From Gigantopelta aegis (Eukaryota > Mollusca > Gastropoda > Neomphalida > Peltospiridae), in contig NC_054708.1 of NCBI RefSeq assembly GCF_016097555.1, forward strand, positions 3,607,750 through 3,671,749: a DNA stretch of 64,000 nucleotides, written 5' to 3'. Position 1 is the stretch's first letter; each line of letters begins with the position of its first letter. This document shows positions 11,919-24,770 of the stretch, in pieces. A program made the position numbers and the translations under genes. The notes below the pieces were generated by a model. That model was not told where the DNA came from. It saw nothing but the letters and a program-made list of their open reading frames with translations, and did no database searches.

Positions 11919-12918
11919 TATAGATACACATTAATTTCTGAGATTTTTTAGTACAGACATGTAAGTTTACCCTCCGCACCCTCTGGCAGAAACCTAGGGT
12001 AGGTAAACAATCATTTGGTGTAGAGTATTTTTAATATGACATACAGAAAGCATTGAAAAGTACAATTTTATTATGCTTTAATAATCGACATTAGCTTTAA
12101 AACTAATTAACCATCATTCCTTCTGGCCAGAGTACGTATGTTGTTCCTGCCTTAATTTGAAAGACAATATACTGAACTGACGATAAACATCGTTAACTAA
12201 CGTAATAATTCACGTTTTGAAGCTGTTTTGTTATGTTAACAGACCAACGAGACCAAGAGACGTTAGTATGGAGTCGTTATGGGCTGTCGGTGAAAATTAA
12301 TTTGGTAATTATAGGTAAATAAATGTGAAGTTTAAATATTCGTATGTGAACAAATTGCAATAACTTTATTTAATGTATATCTAAGTACATACTTGTTTTA
12401 ATTTTCACATAGTAAATGTACAATAACCTGCTGTATTTAGTTGGTGTTCGACGACAATAATGCGTCCATGTTTTAAAACAACTTTCGTTTTTTTGGAAAT
12501 CGAAACCACGATTTTGGCCGTTTCTTGGGATACATTGCTGTTACTGTTGCCGTTAAACACTGCGCAGTTAATCATCATATAATTACGTCGACAGTATATA
12601 ATAACACTAATTATCATGTAAATTAAATTTCCGATAAACCTGGAGACAAAAAAAAGACGACGACTAAAAGGCACAACCAAAGAATCAACACGTGTACCGG
12701 TATTGCTTGATAACTCTCACCGATGACGTATTGCCTCGCTTTCGTTCAGATCCATGCATAATCCCGCCCACTTCAGTTTTTATCCCAAAGCTAAGACGCG
12801 CAGCTGACCGGTGACTCGCAGCGAGCCGTGCGTTCGAGTAATGCGGTCTTTGACGCTGACTTAATCCATTACACACTACATGTCTTTTGGTGTCCGGTCT
12901 CCTTTAAATCAATGAATC

Positions 12919-13312
12919 AAGTAGCAGCAGTAGGTCAAAGACAGGTAGTAGCAGTAGATCAAAGACAGGTAGCAACAGAAGGTCAAAGACAGGTAGTTAG
13001 CAGTAGGTCAAAGACAGGTAGCAACAGAAGGTCAAAGACAGGCAGCAGCAGAAGGTCAAAGACAGGTAGCAACAGAAGGTCAAAGACAGGCAGCAGCAGA
13101 AGGTCAAAGACAGGTAGCAACAGCAGGTCAAAGACAGGTAGCAGCAGAAGGTCAAAGACAGGTAGTAGCAGTAGGTCAAAGACAGGTAGCAGCAGAAGGT
13201 CAAAGACAGGTAGTAGCAGTAGGTCAAAGACAGGCATCAGCAGAAGGTCAAATACAGGCATTAGCAGAAGGTCAAAGACAGGTAGCAGCAGAAGGCCAAA
13301 GACAGGTACAAG
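12919..13312 (+). repeat. 24-bp minisatellite, about 16 units
   Basis: The unit is close to GTAGCAGCAGAAGGTCAAAG plus ACAG. Because 24 is a multiple of 3, both strands stay open and produce spurious RSKTGSSR-type and LLLLPVFD-type proteins. Nearly every unit contains AGGTCA followed by AAGACAG. The array starts within 15 bp of the right TTAA of the 9461-12903 element. Confidence 0.95.
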
Positions 13313-13339
13313 CATTTTAGGCAGACTTTGGGACATGTT

Positions 13340-14320
13340 ATTTGTACTTTTTCTTGTACGTTTTGGCAGTTAACAATTTTGTTTCAAAAGCTTGGTACTC
13401 ACGTTGTTATGTAGTAAAACACAAACAATTGTTAAATGTACTATTGTTTGAATGAGGAATTGTTAATCTTTATGTAAATTTAAAAAAAGAAGAAGAAGTA
13501 TTAACAAATATGTTAAATATGTTATTTTATGAAACCTATGGACATAAAGTGACACTCACCTAGGAACTATTTGTTTTTGCTAAATGTCGCCACTAAACAT
13601 ATCACAAGATTAATACTCTAGATTTTAAAAACATTTTTTATTCATTTAGTAGATTCAATGCAATGTTATATTTTGCAAACATAGAAGAGTTCAGATATAT
13701 AATTTAAAAAAAATATATAGAATTGTAGGTGAACAAGAAATTAAACTCTGGAAATTAAGTAAGCGCCACCTAGTTTTGACCCTGTGGCTTATACTTCTCA
13801 AGTAATTGTGAATACAAAACAAAGAAATTAACGTGCTAGGTTTTATTCAGTAAACTAGTCTGGGAGGGGCAGTCCTCTTTGTGACGATGCAAGAGAGATG
13901 TAATCTTCAGTAAAGGATCTCCTCAGAAGTGGTTGTCCTCGTATATACAAAGCACTAGATAGAGATTTATGAAATCAACCACTATTTTGCCAAATATCCA
14001 TTGGACTCGGTAATGTACAGATATGACGTCTTCTTTATGAATAACGGTTTTGTCGATCAAATTATGTGTACACAGAGGATATTGAACATTTAATGTATTC
14101 TGAAGAAAAAGACAGGAAACATAAATACGTATGAAAATGTATGGTAATAAACTATGGAGCTGAAATCACACTGATACACATCTCATAAGTAACTTACTCA
14201 TGTCATCTCGGTAACTACCCTTAAATATAGAATATGAGGCCAAAAAGGATTTAATTATCCCCTGCGCCAATGCGTTATTATCTATGTATGTAATAGTCAA
14301 ATACGACATACATACAATAT
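13340..14320. other. AT-rich intergenic DNA, nothing recognised
   Basis: No coding signature, SINE or array was seen in this stretch. Confidence 0.4.
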
Positions 14321-14330
14321 ATAGATATTC

Positions 14331-14419
14331 ATACATACATACATACATACATACATACACATTGCATACATACATACATACATACATACATACATACATA
14401 CACATTACATACATACACA

Positions 14420-14450
<31 letters not shown>

Positions 14451-14550
14451 CATACACATTACATACATACATCAATACATACATACATACACATTACATA
14501 CATACATACATACATACATACACATTACATACATACATACATACATACAT
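14331..14550 (+). repeat. (CATA)n compound microsatellite
   Basis: CATA runs are interrupted by CACATTGCATA or CACATTACATA at intervals of roughly 20-50 bp, giving a higher-order pattern. The strand-overlapping ORFs (MYVCMYV and its complement) are artefacts. A short related run lies near 15665-15690. Confidence 0.95.
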
Positions 14551-14559
14551 GTAACCATG

Positions 14560-15960
14560 TAGGTTTTATTGTTTTAATGATTTTATTATGCACAACGCAC
14601 ATGCACCGAAACTTTTGGCTAGGAGCTGTAGGGACATGCATTTACCTGTCTTTACATCTGACCTCTGACCAGGGACAGTGACGATCAACCAATAGACTGG
14701 CCAGCTGTATTTGACCCAGTTGGTGACTATTCACTGTCACTCACCTGACATTTCTTAACGCATCACGAGCTGCACAGGCCACGCACTCATCTGCTTTCAA
14801 TCTTACACTGGAATAATTGGTGAGTTATATTTCTACTTTTCTAATTCACTTTACTAACATATAAAGTACAGTTTATAAATTACAAATAAGGTTTAAATAA
14901 ATAACTACTTCAATTAACATTTACTTTGATAAAGGAATAAACTGAATTAATGTAAGTATTAGAATTTGGGCGTGGCACTTACGCTGTAACAATAATGGAT
15001 ATTCCTATAGCCAAGCCATAATTAAATGAGTCGTTATTATTGTTTTAGAAATGTGTATGAATAGTGTGTATGTGTGTATATTAAATTAGAAATGTATTCG
15101 TTTTAGTTTACTTGTTTCTTGTAGACGTTTGACGCTTTTTCATCATGTTACCGCCCTAAAGCCCACAGCTAAAGGTATTGGTATTTCAATGGGTCTAGGT
15201 AAACCGTATCACCTGTGGAGATAATGTTTTGTGTAGCTTACCTTTATTTTATTATACTGTATATCGCCATATGTGTAATTGTTTGCTGTAAATAATGATT
15301 TAAGATTATCGGCGATTGATTAATGTTCAGTTGTTTAACGTACGGTAATTCTGTATGTGTATTATGTCTATATTTGATGTTTACTGTGGCGATGTTAACT
15401 ATTGCTCAGTGTATCGTTCTTTCTTTTGTTTAAGCGATTTGCTATTATCTGTAGATAATAACTAGACTGCAGAGTATTTATATATATTTTAATGCGTTTT
15501 AATATGGTGTTTTAAGACTGTTTATGTATAGTGTGAATGCATTTTAATAATGCTATTTTTGTTTATAGGGTTTGTTTGACTATATATATCCTTATTCTCC
15601 GGAATAAAGAACCCTGTTAAAATATCTTCACCGAGTCCAGTTGTCTTTTCGGGGAAGTAACACATTACATACATACATACATACATATATGCATAGATAC
15701 TATTTGATTCTTCAATGTTGATCACATTGACAGGTAGCCAACAACAGGCGTCACCACTAGATCATTTGCGCATTCCCCAGTTTCGATAGGCTTTCCCAGT
15801 TTCTACTTCCTGGATCGCTACTGCTAACAGCCTGTTAAAACAAGATTATTTCTAGTCCCCGGGAAATATTACAAAACAGGTTGTAACTCAATTTCTGCAA
15901 GTACGTACAGCACATAAGGACAACTACCGTAGAAGACTCATTTCAATGTAAAAACCTAAA
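14560..15960 (+). other. Upstream region of PLAAT gene 1
   Basis: No coding sequence is visible. The promoter and any 5' non-coding exon of gene 1 should lie here, but I cannot fix a transcription start. The sequence immediately before the ATG ends GTAAAAACCTAAA. This region differs from those upstream of gene 2 and gene 3. Confidence 0.4.
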
Positions 15961-18900
15961 ATGACCTTATTGATTACAAAATCCAACATAACTCATCTTG
16001 AACCTGGCGATTTATTGGAGTTTAAACGAGGACTCTACTCCCACTGGGCGGTTTATAAAGGTAAACTTAATTACACAATTTATAGGTATATAAACTGTAA
16101 ACAGTATTTAATAAAATATAATAATTGCTTTAGTGTTTTAGTGCTTATACAAGCTCGTACAAAATGTCTCGTTAAACTTAGGTTATTTTACAGCAATAAT
16201 TCTAGCCATGTCGAACGTTTATCAGTAGCTTTCAACTTAGTATGAAATCGTTGTCGTCTTGTAATTTACAGTTTGTTACAGTGCCACATATTTATTTATT
16301 TTTATTTTTATTATTATGTTTTAAAAACTGATCCCAAGTTATTTTAGTTTATGAACGCCCCTTGCGACTAATGGATATTTCGTATCACCAAATACAGTCT
16401 GTGACGGCCAGAAATTACGTGTGTGTTACAGTGTGTGTGTGTGTTACAGTGTCACTGTGTGTATGTGTGTTACAGTGTGTATACATGTGTTACAGTGAGT
16501 GTGTGTCTCTCTCTCTCTCTGTGTGTGTGTGTGTATTATCTTTGTGTGTGTGTGTTGTGTGTATATATTCTTTGTATGTGTGTGTGTTATGTGTGTGTTG
16601 TGTCTGTATATCTGTGTGTGTAGGGGTGGGGGTGGGTGGGGGGAGGGGGGGAGATTGTCAGTACAATGGTCTGGGGTCAAGTAGTGTCGAAAGTCTGGGC
16701 CTGCCAGAGCATTTCGGAGGCATACTCACCCGAAAAAACGTTTCCAGCCGTCTGTCCACTGTAACGGAGAGACGTTTTTGTATGTTGGGGGTGGGGTGGG
16801 GGTGGGAAGGGCACCTTACTCCTTCTCTATTTCATATCTTTCTTCTCTTGCTCTTCTTATCATTTTTGTTCTCCTTATCCTTGTTTTACACTTCTTTTAA
16901 TTCTTCCCCCCTATTGTACTTCTCCTTTTGTTCTCCTTTTTGTTCTCCCCCCCCCTCCCCCCACTCCTGCTGTTATTATTATATCACTCTTCATACCGCC
17001 AGGTGACGAGGAAGTTATTCATCTAGCTGGGGAAGATGGAGACGGGCTGGATGTTAACGTTCAACATTCGTTTACGATCGGAGGCAAAATGTTCAACAAA
17101 GCCAACGTCAGGGTCGACAACCTTTGGAATGTTGTTGCTGGGTCCCATGCATATAGAAATAATTCCAATGACCACAAAATGAAGTAAATATTTTATAATT
17201 AATCACTTATCACTGGCATAGGAAGTGGGGTGGGCAAGGGGGGCATGTGCCCCACTTCAGATATTTTGCTTTATAATAGTGTGTAAATATAAAAATATCC
17301 CTCCCCCACTTTTTAGTACCTTCCTACGCCACTGCCTATATGATTAACAAGGAAACCTACACCACCTCTATATGATTAACTCTAATAAGTAACAATAGCC
17401 TTGTTGGTGTATTTTCTTGAAAAATGAAAGAAACGAAAAAACGGGTAATTGAAACATGTAATACTAATTTTTAAGTGCTAAATCAAAGTAGTTTTTACAC
17501 ACACACACACACACACATTATGCATGGGTAAAACTATTACATCATAGGCACATTTTATGGCCAAATTATTAATATTCTGTAACAAGCGTCTAAAACGTAT
17601 GGTAGAGGGTATTAATATTAGTATGTATGTATGGGATGTGTGATGTATTAGGTGGCTCTGTATCTTTGATATTTCACACCCATTACTATATGGTTATTTG
17701 CCACCATTAGTGAACAGTTCAGGCCCATAGGTCCAATATTGTTAAAATAGCAAAATAAATAAATTAATAAAAACATTTTTTTTTTAAATACTGAAATAAA
17801 ATAAAATGCAACATGAGACAGGATGGCAATAAGTGCAATATGCGTTGCGTTTCTTTTTGAGTCTGTTGCTATTTGAACAATATTTGACCTATGGGCTTAA
17901 GATATTCACTAATTGTAGCATATATTCATATATTTAATGAGTGTGAAAGACCAAAGTTACAGTCCCCATACATTTTAATACAATTCCATATCCAGTAGAG
18001 TTATCTACCCGATGTAGAAAAAAAGTTTCTTAAAATTTGTTGTTTAACGATACCGTACTCTTTAGAGCACCTTGATTTATTAATAATCGGCTATTGGATT
18101 TCAAACATTTGGTAAATTTGATGTATGGTCTTGGACAGGAAACCCGCAGCATTTTTCCATTAGTAACAAGGGATCTTTTATAAGCACTTGACCACAGACA
18201 GTAACGCACATACCACACCGTTGCCCAGTTGTGGTTCACTGGTTGGAACGAGAAAACTCCCAACTAGTTGAATGTATTCACCGAGGTGGTTCGATCCTGC
18301 GACGCTAGCACTTCAGGCGAGCGCTGAACCGGCTGTGTTAAATTCTCCTCACCCTCCCGCGCACCCTCCTCCCAACACTAATACAGCTTCGTCTTAAAAG
18401 TGAAACTGTCTTTTCAGGCCCCTTGATAAAAGGGAAATCGTGGAAAGGGCGATGTCGAGAATAGGAAGAGTGGGCTACAACCTCATTTATAGAAACTGCG
18501 AACACTTCGCCACCTGGTGTCGGTACAACATTGAGAAAAGTGGACAGGTAATTTATTAAAATCTCACAATTAAAATGGGAATGGAATGGGCTTTAAAGGC
18601 GCATACCCCAGTTTCAGCCCGTGAAAATTGACACTATATTTAGGTAATCTACAAACCGGCAACACATTTGGATAAAGTTAAAAACAGAGATAAGCTAAAG
18701 TGTTATTTCATAAGAACTCAGGATATAATCACAATCATAATATGTAGCATAAAGACTCAGGATATACTAATCACAATCATAATATGTAGAATAAAGACTC
18801 AAGATATAATCTCAATCATAATATGTAGAATAAAGACTCAAGATATAATCACAATCATAATATGTAGCATAAAGACTCAGGATATACTAATCACAATCAT

Positions 18901-20229
18901 AATATGTAGCATAAAGACTAAGGATATACTAATCAGTCATAATATGTAGCATAAAGACTCAGGATATACTAATCACAATAATAATATGTAGCATAAAGAC
19001 TCAAGATATAATCACAGTCATAATATGTAGCATAAAGACTCAGGATATACTAATCACAATCATAATATGTAGCATAAAGACTCAAGATATAATTACAATC
19101 ATAATATGTAGCATAAAGACTCAGGATATACTAATCACAATCATAATATGTAGCATAGGGACTCAGGATATAACAACAATCATAATAAGTAGTATAGGGA
19201 CTCCAGATATAATGACAATCATAATATGTAGCATAGGGACTCAGGATATAATCACAATCATAATATGTAGCATAGGGACTCAGGATATAATAATCACAAT
19301 CATAATATGTAGCATAAAGACTCAGAATATACTAATCACAATCATAATATGTAGCATAAAGACTCAGGATATACTAATCACAATCATAATATGCAGCATA
19401 AAGACTCAGGATATACTAATCACAATCATAATATGTAGCATAAAGACTCAAGATATAATCACAATCATAATATGTAGCATAAAGACTCAGGATATACTAA
19501 TCACAATCATAATATGTAGCATAGGGACTCAAGATATAACAACAATCATAATAAGTAGCATAGGGACTCAATATATAATCACAATTATAATATGTAGCAT
19601 AGGGACTCAGGATATAACAATCATAATAAGTAGTATAGGGACTCAGGATATAAGAATCACAATCATAATATGTAGCATAGGGACTCAGGATATAAGAATC
19701 ACAATCATAATATGTACCATTATTTTATAAGAACTCAGGATATAATCACAATCATAACATGTAGCATAAAGACTCAGGATATACCAATCACAATCATAAT
19801 ATGTAGCATAGGGACTCAGGATATAACAACAATCATAATAAGTAGCATAGGGACTCAATATATAATCACAATCATAATATGTAGCATAGGGACTCAGGAT
19901 ATAATCACAATCATAATATGTAGCATAGGGACTCAGGATATAATAATCACAATCATAATATGTACCATTATTTCATAATGACTCAGGATATAATCACAAC
20001 CATAATGTGTAGCATCAGGACTCAGGATATAATCACAATCATAATAGGTAGCAGAAGGACTCAGGATATACCAATCACAATCACATTGTGTTTAAAATTT
20101 TCTCTCATTTAGGTTGAAAGTTTTGTAACTGGTGCTCTTGTTGGCTTGGCTGCGGTAGCCGCGGCGGGTATGGCGTACGCATTTAGTGGAACAAAAACCA
20201 GGAAACAACGAGAAGAAGAAGAACAGTAA
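15961..20229 (+). CDS. PLAAT: PLAAT/HRAS-LS-type phospholipase A-acyltransferase, gene 1 (four exons)
   Basis: Family members use a Cys thiol to cleave or transfer acyl chains of glycerophospholipids (PLA1/2, N- and O-acyltransferase), usually at membranes. The exons are 15961-16060, 17003-17183, 18418-18547 and 20113-20229, all with GT/AG borders. Phases fit and give 175 aa, the usual family length. Visible features are LEPGDLLEFKRG, then HWAVY (catalytic His28), then VIHLAG (second His40), then NCEHF (catalytic Cys121), then a C-terminal hydrophobic helix (about 141-161) and a basic/acidic tail KTRKQREEEEQ. The VAGSHAYRNN segment recalls VAGSDKYQVNN of human PLAAT3. WCRY after the Cys box is also LRAT-like, so a retinoid-acyl role is not excluded. 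Intron 1 holds TG/CT-rich tracts, intron 2 a MITE and a SINE, intron 3 a minisatellite. AATAAA signals lie at 20285 and 20883. It looks intact. Confidence 0.9.
16421..16985 (+). repeat. TG-rich and pyrimidine-rich tracts in gene 1 intron 1
   Basis: TGTGTGTTACAG-type repeats at about 16421-16640 grade into G-runs. A C/T-rich tract (about 16815-16985) then reaches the exon 2 acceptor at 17002 and could serve as an extended polypyrimidine tract. Confidence 0.8.
17208..17338. mobile_element. Short MITE-like insertion with GGCATAGGAAG ends
   Basis: The left end CACTGGCATAGGAAG and right end CTTCCTACGCCACTG are near-complementary, with G-rich and C-rich subterminal DNA. It sits in intron 2 of gene 1. 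A left end of the same family occurs near 21151 beside a long G-run. Confidence 0.65.
18036..18342 (-). mobile_element. SINE, head type D, in gene 1 intron 2
   Basis: Read on the minus strand, the tRNA-like head contains CGCTCGCCTGAAGTGC and a B-box-like GGATCGAACCACC. The shared core (AAAGATCCCTTGTTACTAAT) follows, then a 3' region ending TCGTTAAACAACAA. A second copy with the same surroundings is at 24440-24747 and was duplicated together with its flanks. Confidence 0.75.
18703..20086 (+). repeat. ~40-bp minisatellite filling gene 1 intron 3
   Basis: The unit, of 39-42 bp, resembles GACTCAGGATATACTAATCA plus CAATCATAATATGTAGCATAAA, in about 34 copies. Sub-variants (AAAGACTC versus GGGACTC, with or without CTAAT) are interspersed. 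The array ends about 25 bp before the exon 4 acceptor. The open frames across it are repeat artefacts. Confidence 0.95.
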
Positions 20230-21165
20230 AAAGAAGACTGTGTTTCCACGCAGAGAAGAAAAACCAGGAAACAAAAAGAATGAAAATAAAGCTCGCTGGT
20301 GACGTCGTACAGAGAAGTTCGCATCAACAGCGAACATACAAATGAACAAAGTCAATATGTGTGTTAAAAACAGAACTATTGATAAAGGCATTGACTGCAC
20401 GGCATACAATCGACATTGCTGGTTGAATTTACAAATTAATCTTTGTGCATACAAAATGTAACATATGTATAAAAAAAACAAAACAAAAACAAACAACAAC
20501 AAACAAACAAACAAACAAAAACACCGAAAGATTCGAACAATGGACCATCTGAGTAAGAGTCTTCCGTTCTACCAATTGGCTCGGTTTAAAACCATGTTGA
20601 TGTTAATAAGTTATGTAAATTAGATAGGTGTCCCGTACAATACAGTGCCATGCGGTTGTCGGTTCAGGTAGATTTTAGAGTAATTTTAAAAACCATTGAC
20701 GCATGTTATAACTGTATGTAGGTTTTGTTAACACAAAAGTAATACAACTGATTCTATATTAATTTTTAAATGTTAAACGCTTCTAGGTGTGTATTTGTTT
20801 ATTATTTTTGCGTTGGTTTTTTTGTTTTCAATGGACAATTCTGATATATTTGCTGTTATTCTTTGCTGTGAGATTTAAACTAAATAAACGTATTAACTTT
20901 TACTCTACCGACCATTCTTTATTTTTGTATCTAAAAATCCCCTGAACCTCTTTTGGATATAGGCACGTTAATAAAGTAACAGTAACAGTAATGGAATCAG
21001 TTATAACTTAATCACCGCAATTGAAAACCTTGGAGCATTTAGAAAGAAATGGTGTTTGGATATCACATACTTTACGTCATTCATTTGGTTTACACAAAAA
21101 ATTCAAATTAGGCAATGCGACCAATACTTACAAACATGAACAATAACATATCACTGGCATAGGAA

Positions 21166-21640
<475 letters not shown>

Positions 21641-21940
21641 GTGTTCTGTTTCCACTACTTTTTTGCACATTATGCAAAGCAATGTGACAGTTTTACAGGA
21701 CAATCAACTTTTGAAAAATACCTAAATATACTTTCTAAAAAGGTTATGCACATTCATTATAAAATTTAGATCGTGAATCACTTCAATTCTTTAATTTCAG
21801 GTATAGTTATTTTCGTACTTGTATCCAATTAAGGTTCAAGCACGCATTCCTGGGCATATTCGATTAATTCGGGCGAAAACGTGTCTGCCCCCTACAAAAA
21901 CGAGAGCTCGTATGTCTATATCTAAAACCTGCTTTACATC

Positions 21941-22199
21941 CAGCAGATAGCAAAGAATCTGAGAGAATTCTGTTTCCACTACTCGGTTCCTTATTGCACG
22001 TCAGATCAGATAGCAAAGAATCTGAGAGAATTCTGTTTCCAATACTCGGTTCCTTATTGCACGTCAGATCAGATAGCAAAGAATCTGAGAGAATTCTGTT
22101 TCCAATACTCGGTTCCTTATTGCACGTCAGATCAGATAGCAAAGAATCTGAGAGAATTCTGTTTCCAATACTCGGTTCCTTATTGCACATCAGATCAGA
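21941..22199 (+). repeat. 63-bp minisatellite, about 4 units
   Basis: The unit contains AGATAGCAAAGAATCTGAG and CTCGGTTCCTTATTGCACGT. The copies are nearly identical. Confidence 0.95.
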
Positions 22200-22257
22200 T
22201 CAAACATTTTTTACATGCCCATATACATTCAAAGTTGAAGCATGCCTACCTGGGTCT

Positions 22258-23400
22258 GATATGGCCAATGGCTGTTCCAGGGCATATTGTATGTATTGGC
22301 CAATAGCCTATATACCAGTACTAATACACGGACATTTCACAATGGCTGTTCCCAGGCCATATTGTATGTATTGGCCAATAGCCTATATACCAGTACTAAT
22401 ACACGGACATTTCACAATGGCTGTTCCCAGGCCATATTGTATGTATTGGCCAGTAGCCTATATACCAGTACTAATACACGGACATTTCACAATGGCTGTT
22501 CCCAGGCATATTGTATGTATTGGCCAGTAGCCTATATACCAGTACTAATACACGGACATTTCACAATGGCAGTTCCAGAGCATATTGTATGTATGGGCCT
22601 ACAGCCTATATATCAGTACTAGTATATGGACATTTCACAATGGCTTTTCCAGGGCATATTGTATGTATTGGCCAATAGCCTAAATACCAGTACTAATACA
22701 CGGACATTTCACAATGGCTGTTCCAGTAGCCTAGTACTAATACACGGACATTTCGCAATGGCTGTTCCCAGGCTATATTGTATGTATTGGCCAGTAGCCT
22801 ATATACCAGTACTAATACACGGACATTTCACAATGGCTGTTCCCAGGCCATATTGTATGTATTGGCCAATAGCCTATATACCAGTACTAATACACGGACA
22901 TTTCGCAATGGCTGTTCCCAGGCCATATTGTATGTATTGGCCAATAGCCTATATACCAGTACTAATACACGGACATTTCACAATGGCTTTTCCAGGGCAT
23001 ATTGTATGTATTGGCCAATAGCCTATATACCAGTACTAATACACGGACATTTCGCAATGGCTGTTCCCAGGCCATATTGTATGTATTGGCCAGTAGCCTA
23101 TATACCAGTACTAATACACGGACATTTCACAATGGCTGTTCTAGGCCATATTTTATGTATGGGCCTACAGCCTATATACCAGTACTAATACACGGACATT
23201 TCACAATGGCTGTTTCAGGCCATATTGTATGTATTGGCCTACAGCCTATATACCAGTACTAATACACGGACATTTCACAATGGCTGTTTCAGGCCATATT
23301 GTATGTATTGGCCTACAGCCTATATACCAGTAATTATATATGGACATTTCACAATGGCTGTTTCCAGGGTATATTGTATGTATTGGCCTACAACGTATAT
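22258..23400 (+). repeat. ~74-bp minisatellite, about 15 units
   Basis: The unit contains CCATATTGTATGTATTGGCC, AATAGCCTATATACCAGTAC and ACACGGACATTTCACAATGG. Inner units are nearly identical and end units are diverged (for example GTATATGG near 23335), the usual sign of homogenisation in the array centre. Confidence 0.95.
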
Positions 23401-23435
23401 ACAATGTACCATAATATATAATAAGTATTAATACA

Positions 23436-23800
23436 TGGACATATGTTTTAATTTATCAAGTAAACTGTTTATGTATACTTTATAGAGTTCAGTTAATAGC
23501 ACGCCCTGGTGGATCTTGAAGCTATTACTCAATTCTCCAGCCCACTTCACTCTAGTTGTTAATCCTTCATACAGATTCTTCAAAATTAGCCACAGATTCG
23601 GATGAATTTTGTGATAATACAGCTTGTCTGACAAAATGATGTGATCAACAAGATCAAATGCTTTTTATATATGTTGTCAGATGTATTTATCAAATCTGCA
23701 TTGACCTCAGATGCAAGTAAGCTAGCCATTGTTGGTGAGAGACCTTTAGTACAGTCGTATTGCAAACGTCTCTGACGGGTTTTATTCTGCCGGTTCCTCC
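23436..23800 (-). mobile_element. LINE reverse-transcriptase fragment
   Basis: On the minus strand the frame reads CTKGLSPTMASLLASEVNA (RT motif before the palm). After a frame disruption near 23660 come KAFDLVDHIILSDKLYYHKI, LWLILKNLYEGL and FKIHQGV, and then the fragment ends. These match fingers/palm motifs of non-LTR retrotransposons. The YADD core and both ends are missing, so it is an old, internally truncated fragment. Confidence 0.75.
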
Positions 23801-24194
23801 AAATACATGTCACTAATGATATCATGCCTAATATTACACAGAGATTTAAAGTTATTGCCATAACTGTTGTCTTGTGGGACTGCCAAGTCTTCATAGTAAG
23901 ATGCAAAACGTTTACTTTGTCCATTTATAGAGAAACGATTTTCTCCTTTATACGTAATACATGCAGTTTCAGAGCGAACCTATTTATTTCTAGCTTAGAA
24001 TTTGGATTAGACATTATTTGGTTGTAGAAGTCCTTTTTTCTAAACATTTTTCCTGCCTAAGTTGCCGATGCAATATTATTATTATTTTGTTGTTGAGATA
24101 TTTGGTTTTGAAGGTATATCTCTCGAGACACCGGCCTCCCACCTTTAAAACAGCATACAAAAAAAAATAAAAAATAAAAAATAATAAAAAATAA

Positions 24195-24770
24195 AAAATA
24201 AACTAAAATGCGACGCCAGACAGGAAGGCAATATGTGTTGCGTTTGTGTTTGAATCTGTTGCTATTTTAACAATATTTGATCTATGGGCTTATTAGGTTC
24301 ACACAATGAAGCATATATTTATATAGTAATGAGTGTAAAATATAAAAATTACAGTCGTCATACATTTTAATACAATTCCATATTCAGCAGAGTTGTCGGT
24401 TTGTTGGCCACCCGATATACAGAAAAAGTTTGTTTAAGTTTGTTTTGTTATACGATACCACTAGAGCACATCCATTAATCATCGGCTATTGGATGTCAAA
24501 CATTTGGTAATTTTTATATATAGTCTTGAACACGAAACCCGCAATAGTTTTCCATTAGTAGAAAGGGATCTTTTATAAGCACTTTATCACAGACCGGAAA
24601 GAACAAACCACGGCCTTTGACCAGTTGTGGTGCACTTGTTAGAACGAGAAAAAACCCCAACCAGTTAAATGGATCCACCGAGGTGGTTCGATCCTGCGAC
24701 GCTAGCAATTGAAACAAGCACTCAACCGACTGGGCTAAATCCCGGCCCAATACTAATACAGCTTGGCCCC
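24195..24770 (+). repeat. Segmental duplicate of gene 1 intron 2 with its SINE
   Basis: This block matches 17803-18404 in order: TTGCGTTT...GAATCTGTTGCTATTT, then TACATTTTAATACAATTCCATAT, the CCGATATACAGAAAAAGTTT segment, the SINE and ACTAATACAGCTT just before exon 3. The shared SINE at the same place shows that the SINE was already in gene 1 intron 2 when the segment was copied. Confidence 0.85.
24440..24747 (-). mobile_element. SINE, head type D, duplicated copy
   Basis: Same element and junctions as 18036-18342. The head includes the GGATCGAACCACCTCGGT complement near 24680-24697. Confidence 0.75.

Larger units (their letters stand above)
9461..12903. mobile_element. 3.4-kb TTAA element with perfect terminal inverted repeats
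   Basis: The left end AGGAGACCGGACACCAAA (9461-9478) is exactly complementary to the right end at 12886-12903, and both are flanked by TTAA (9457-9460 and 12904-12907). Including the flanks, 25 bp match perfectly. The interior is patchwork: a dispersed GC-richer repeat around 9680-10120, a short acidic ORF at 10258-10437, a nested inverted-repeat element at 10925-11118 and a long TA run. No transposase is seen, so the element is non-autonomous or gutted. The TTAA target suggests a piggyBac- or Kolobok-type origin (inference). Confidence 0.65.

Noticed and set aside
12828-13373. 181-aa ORF rich in RSKTGSSR repeats and a 117-aa antisense ORF
   Set aside because: Unit length of 24 bp keeps all frames open. 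There is no start context, domain or splice signal; it is a minisatellite.
18668-19978. ORFs with IIICSIKTQDI repeats
   Set aside because: Translation of the intron 3 minisatellite; both flanking exons of gene 1 splice over it.
22258-23431. Possible CRISPR array (regular repeats)
   Set aside because: Repeats are directly abutting 74-bp units with no unique spacers, in an animal genome with no cas genes.
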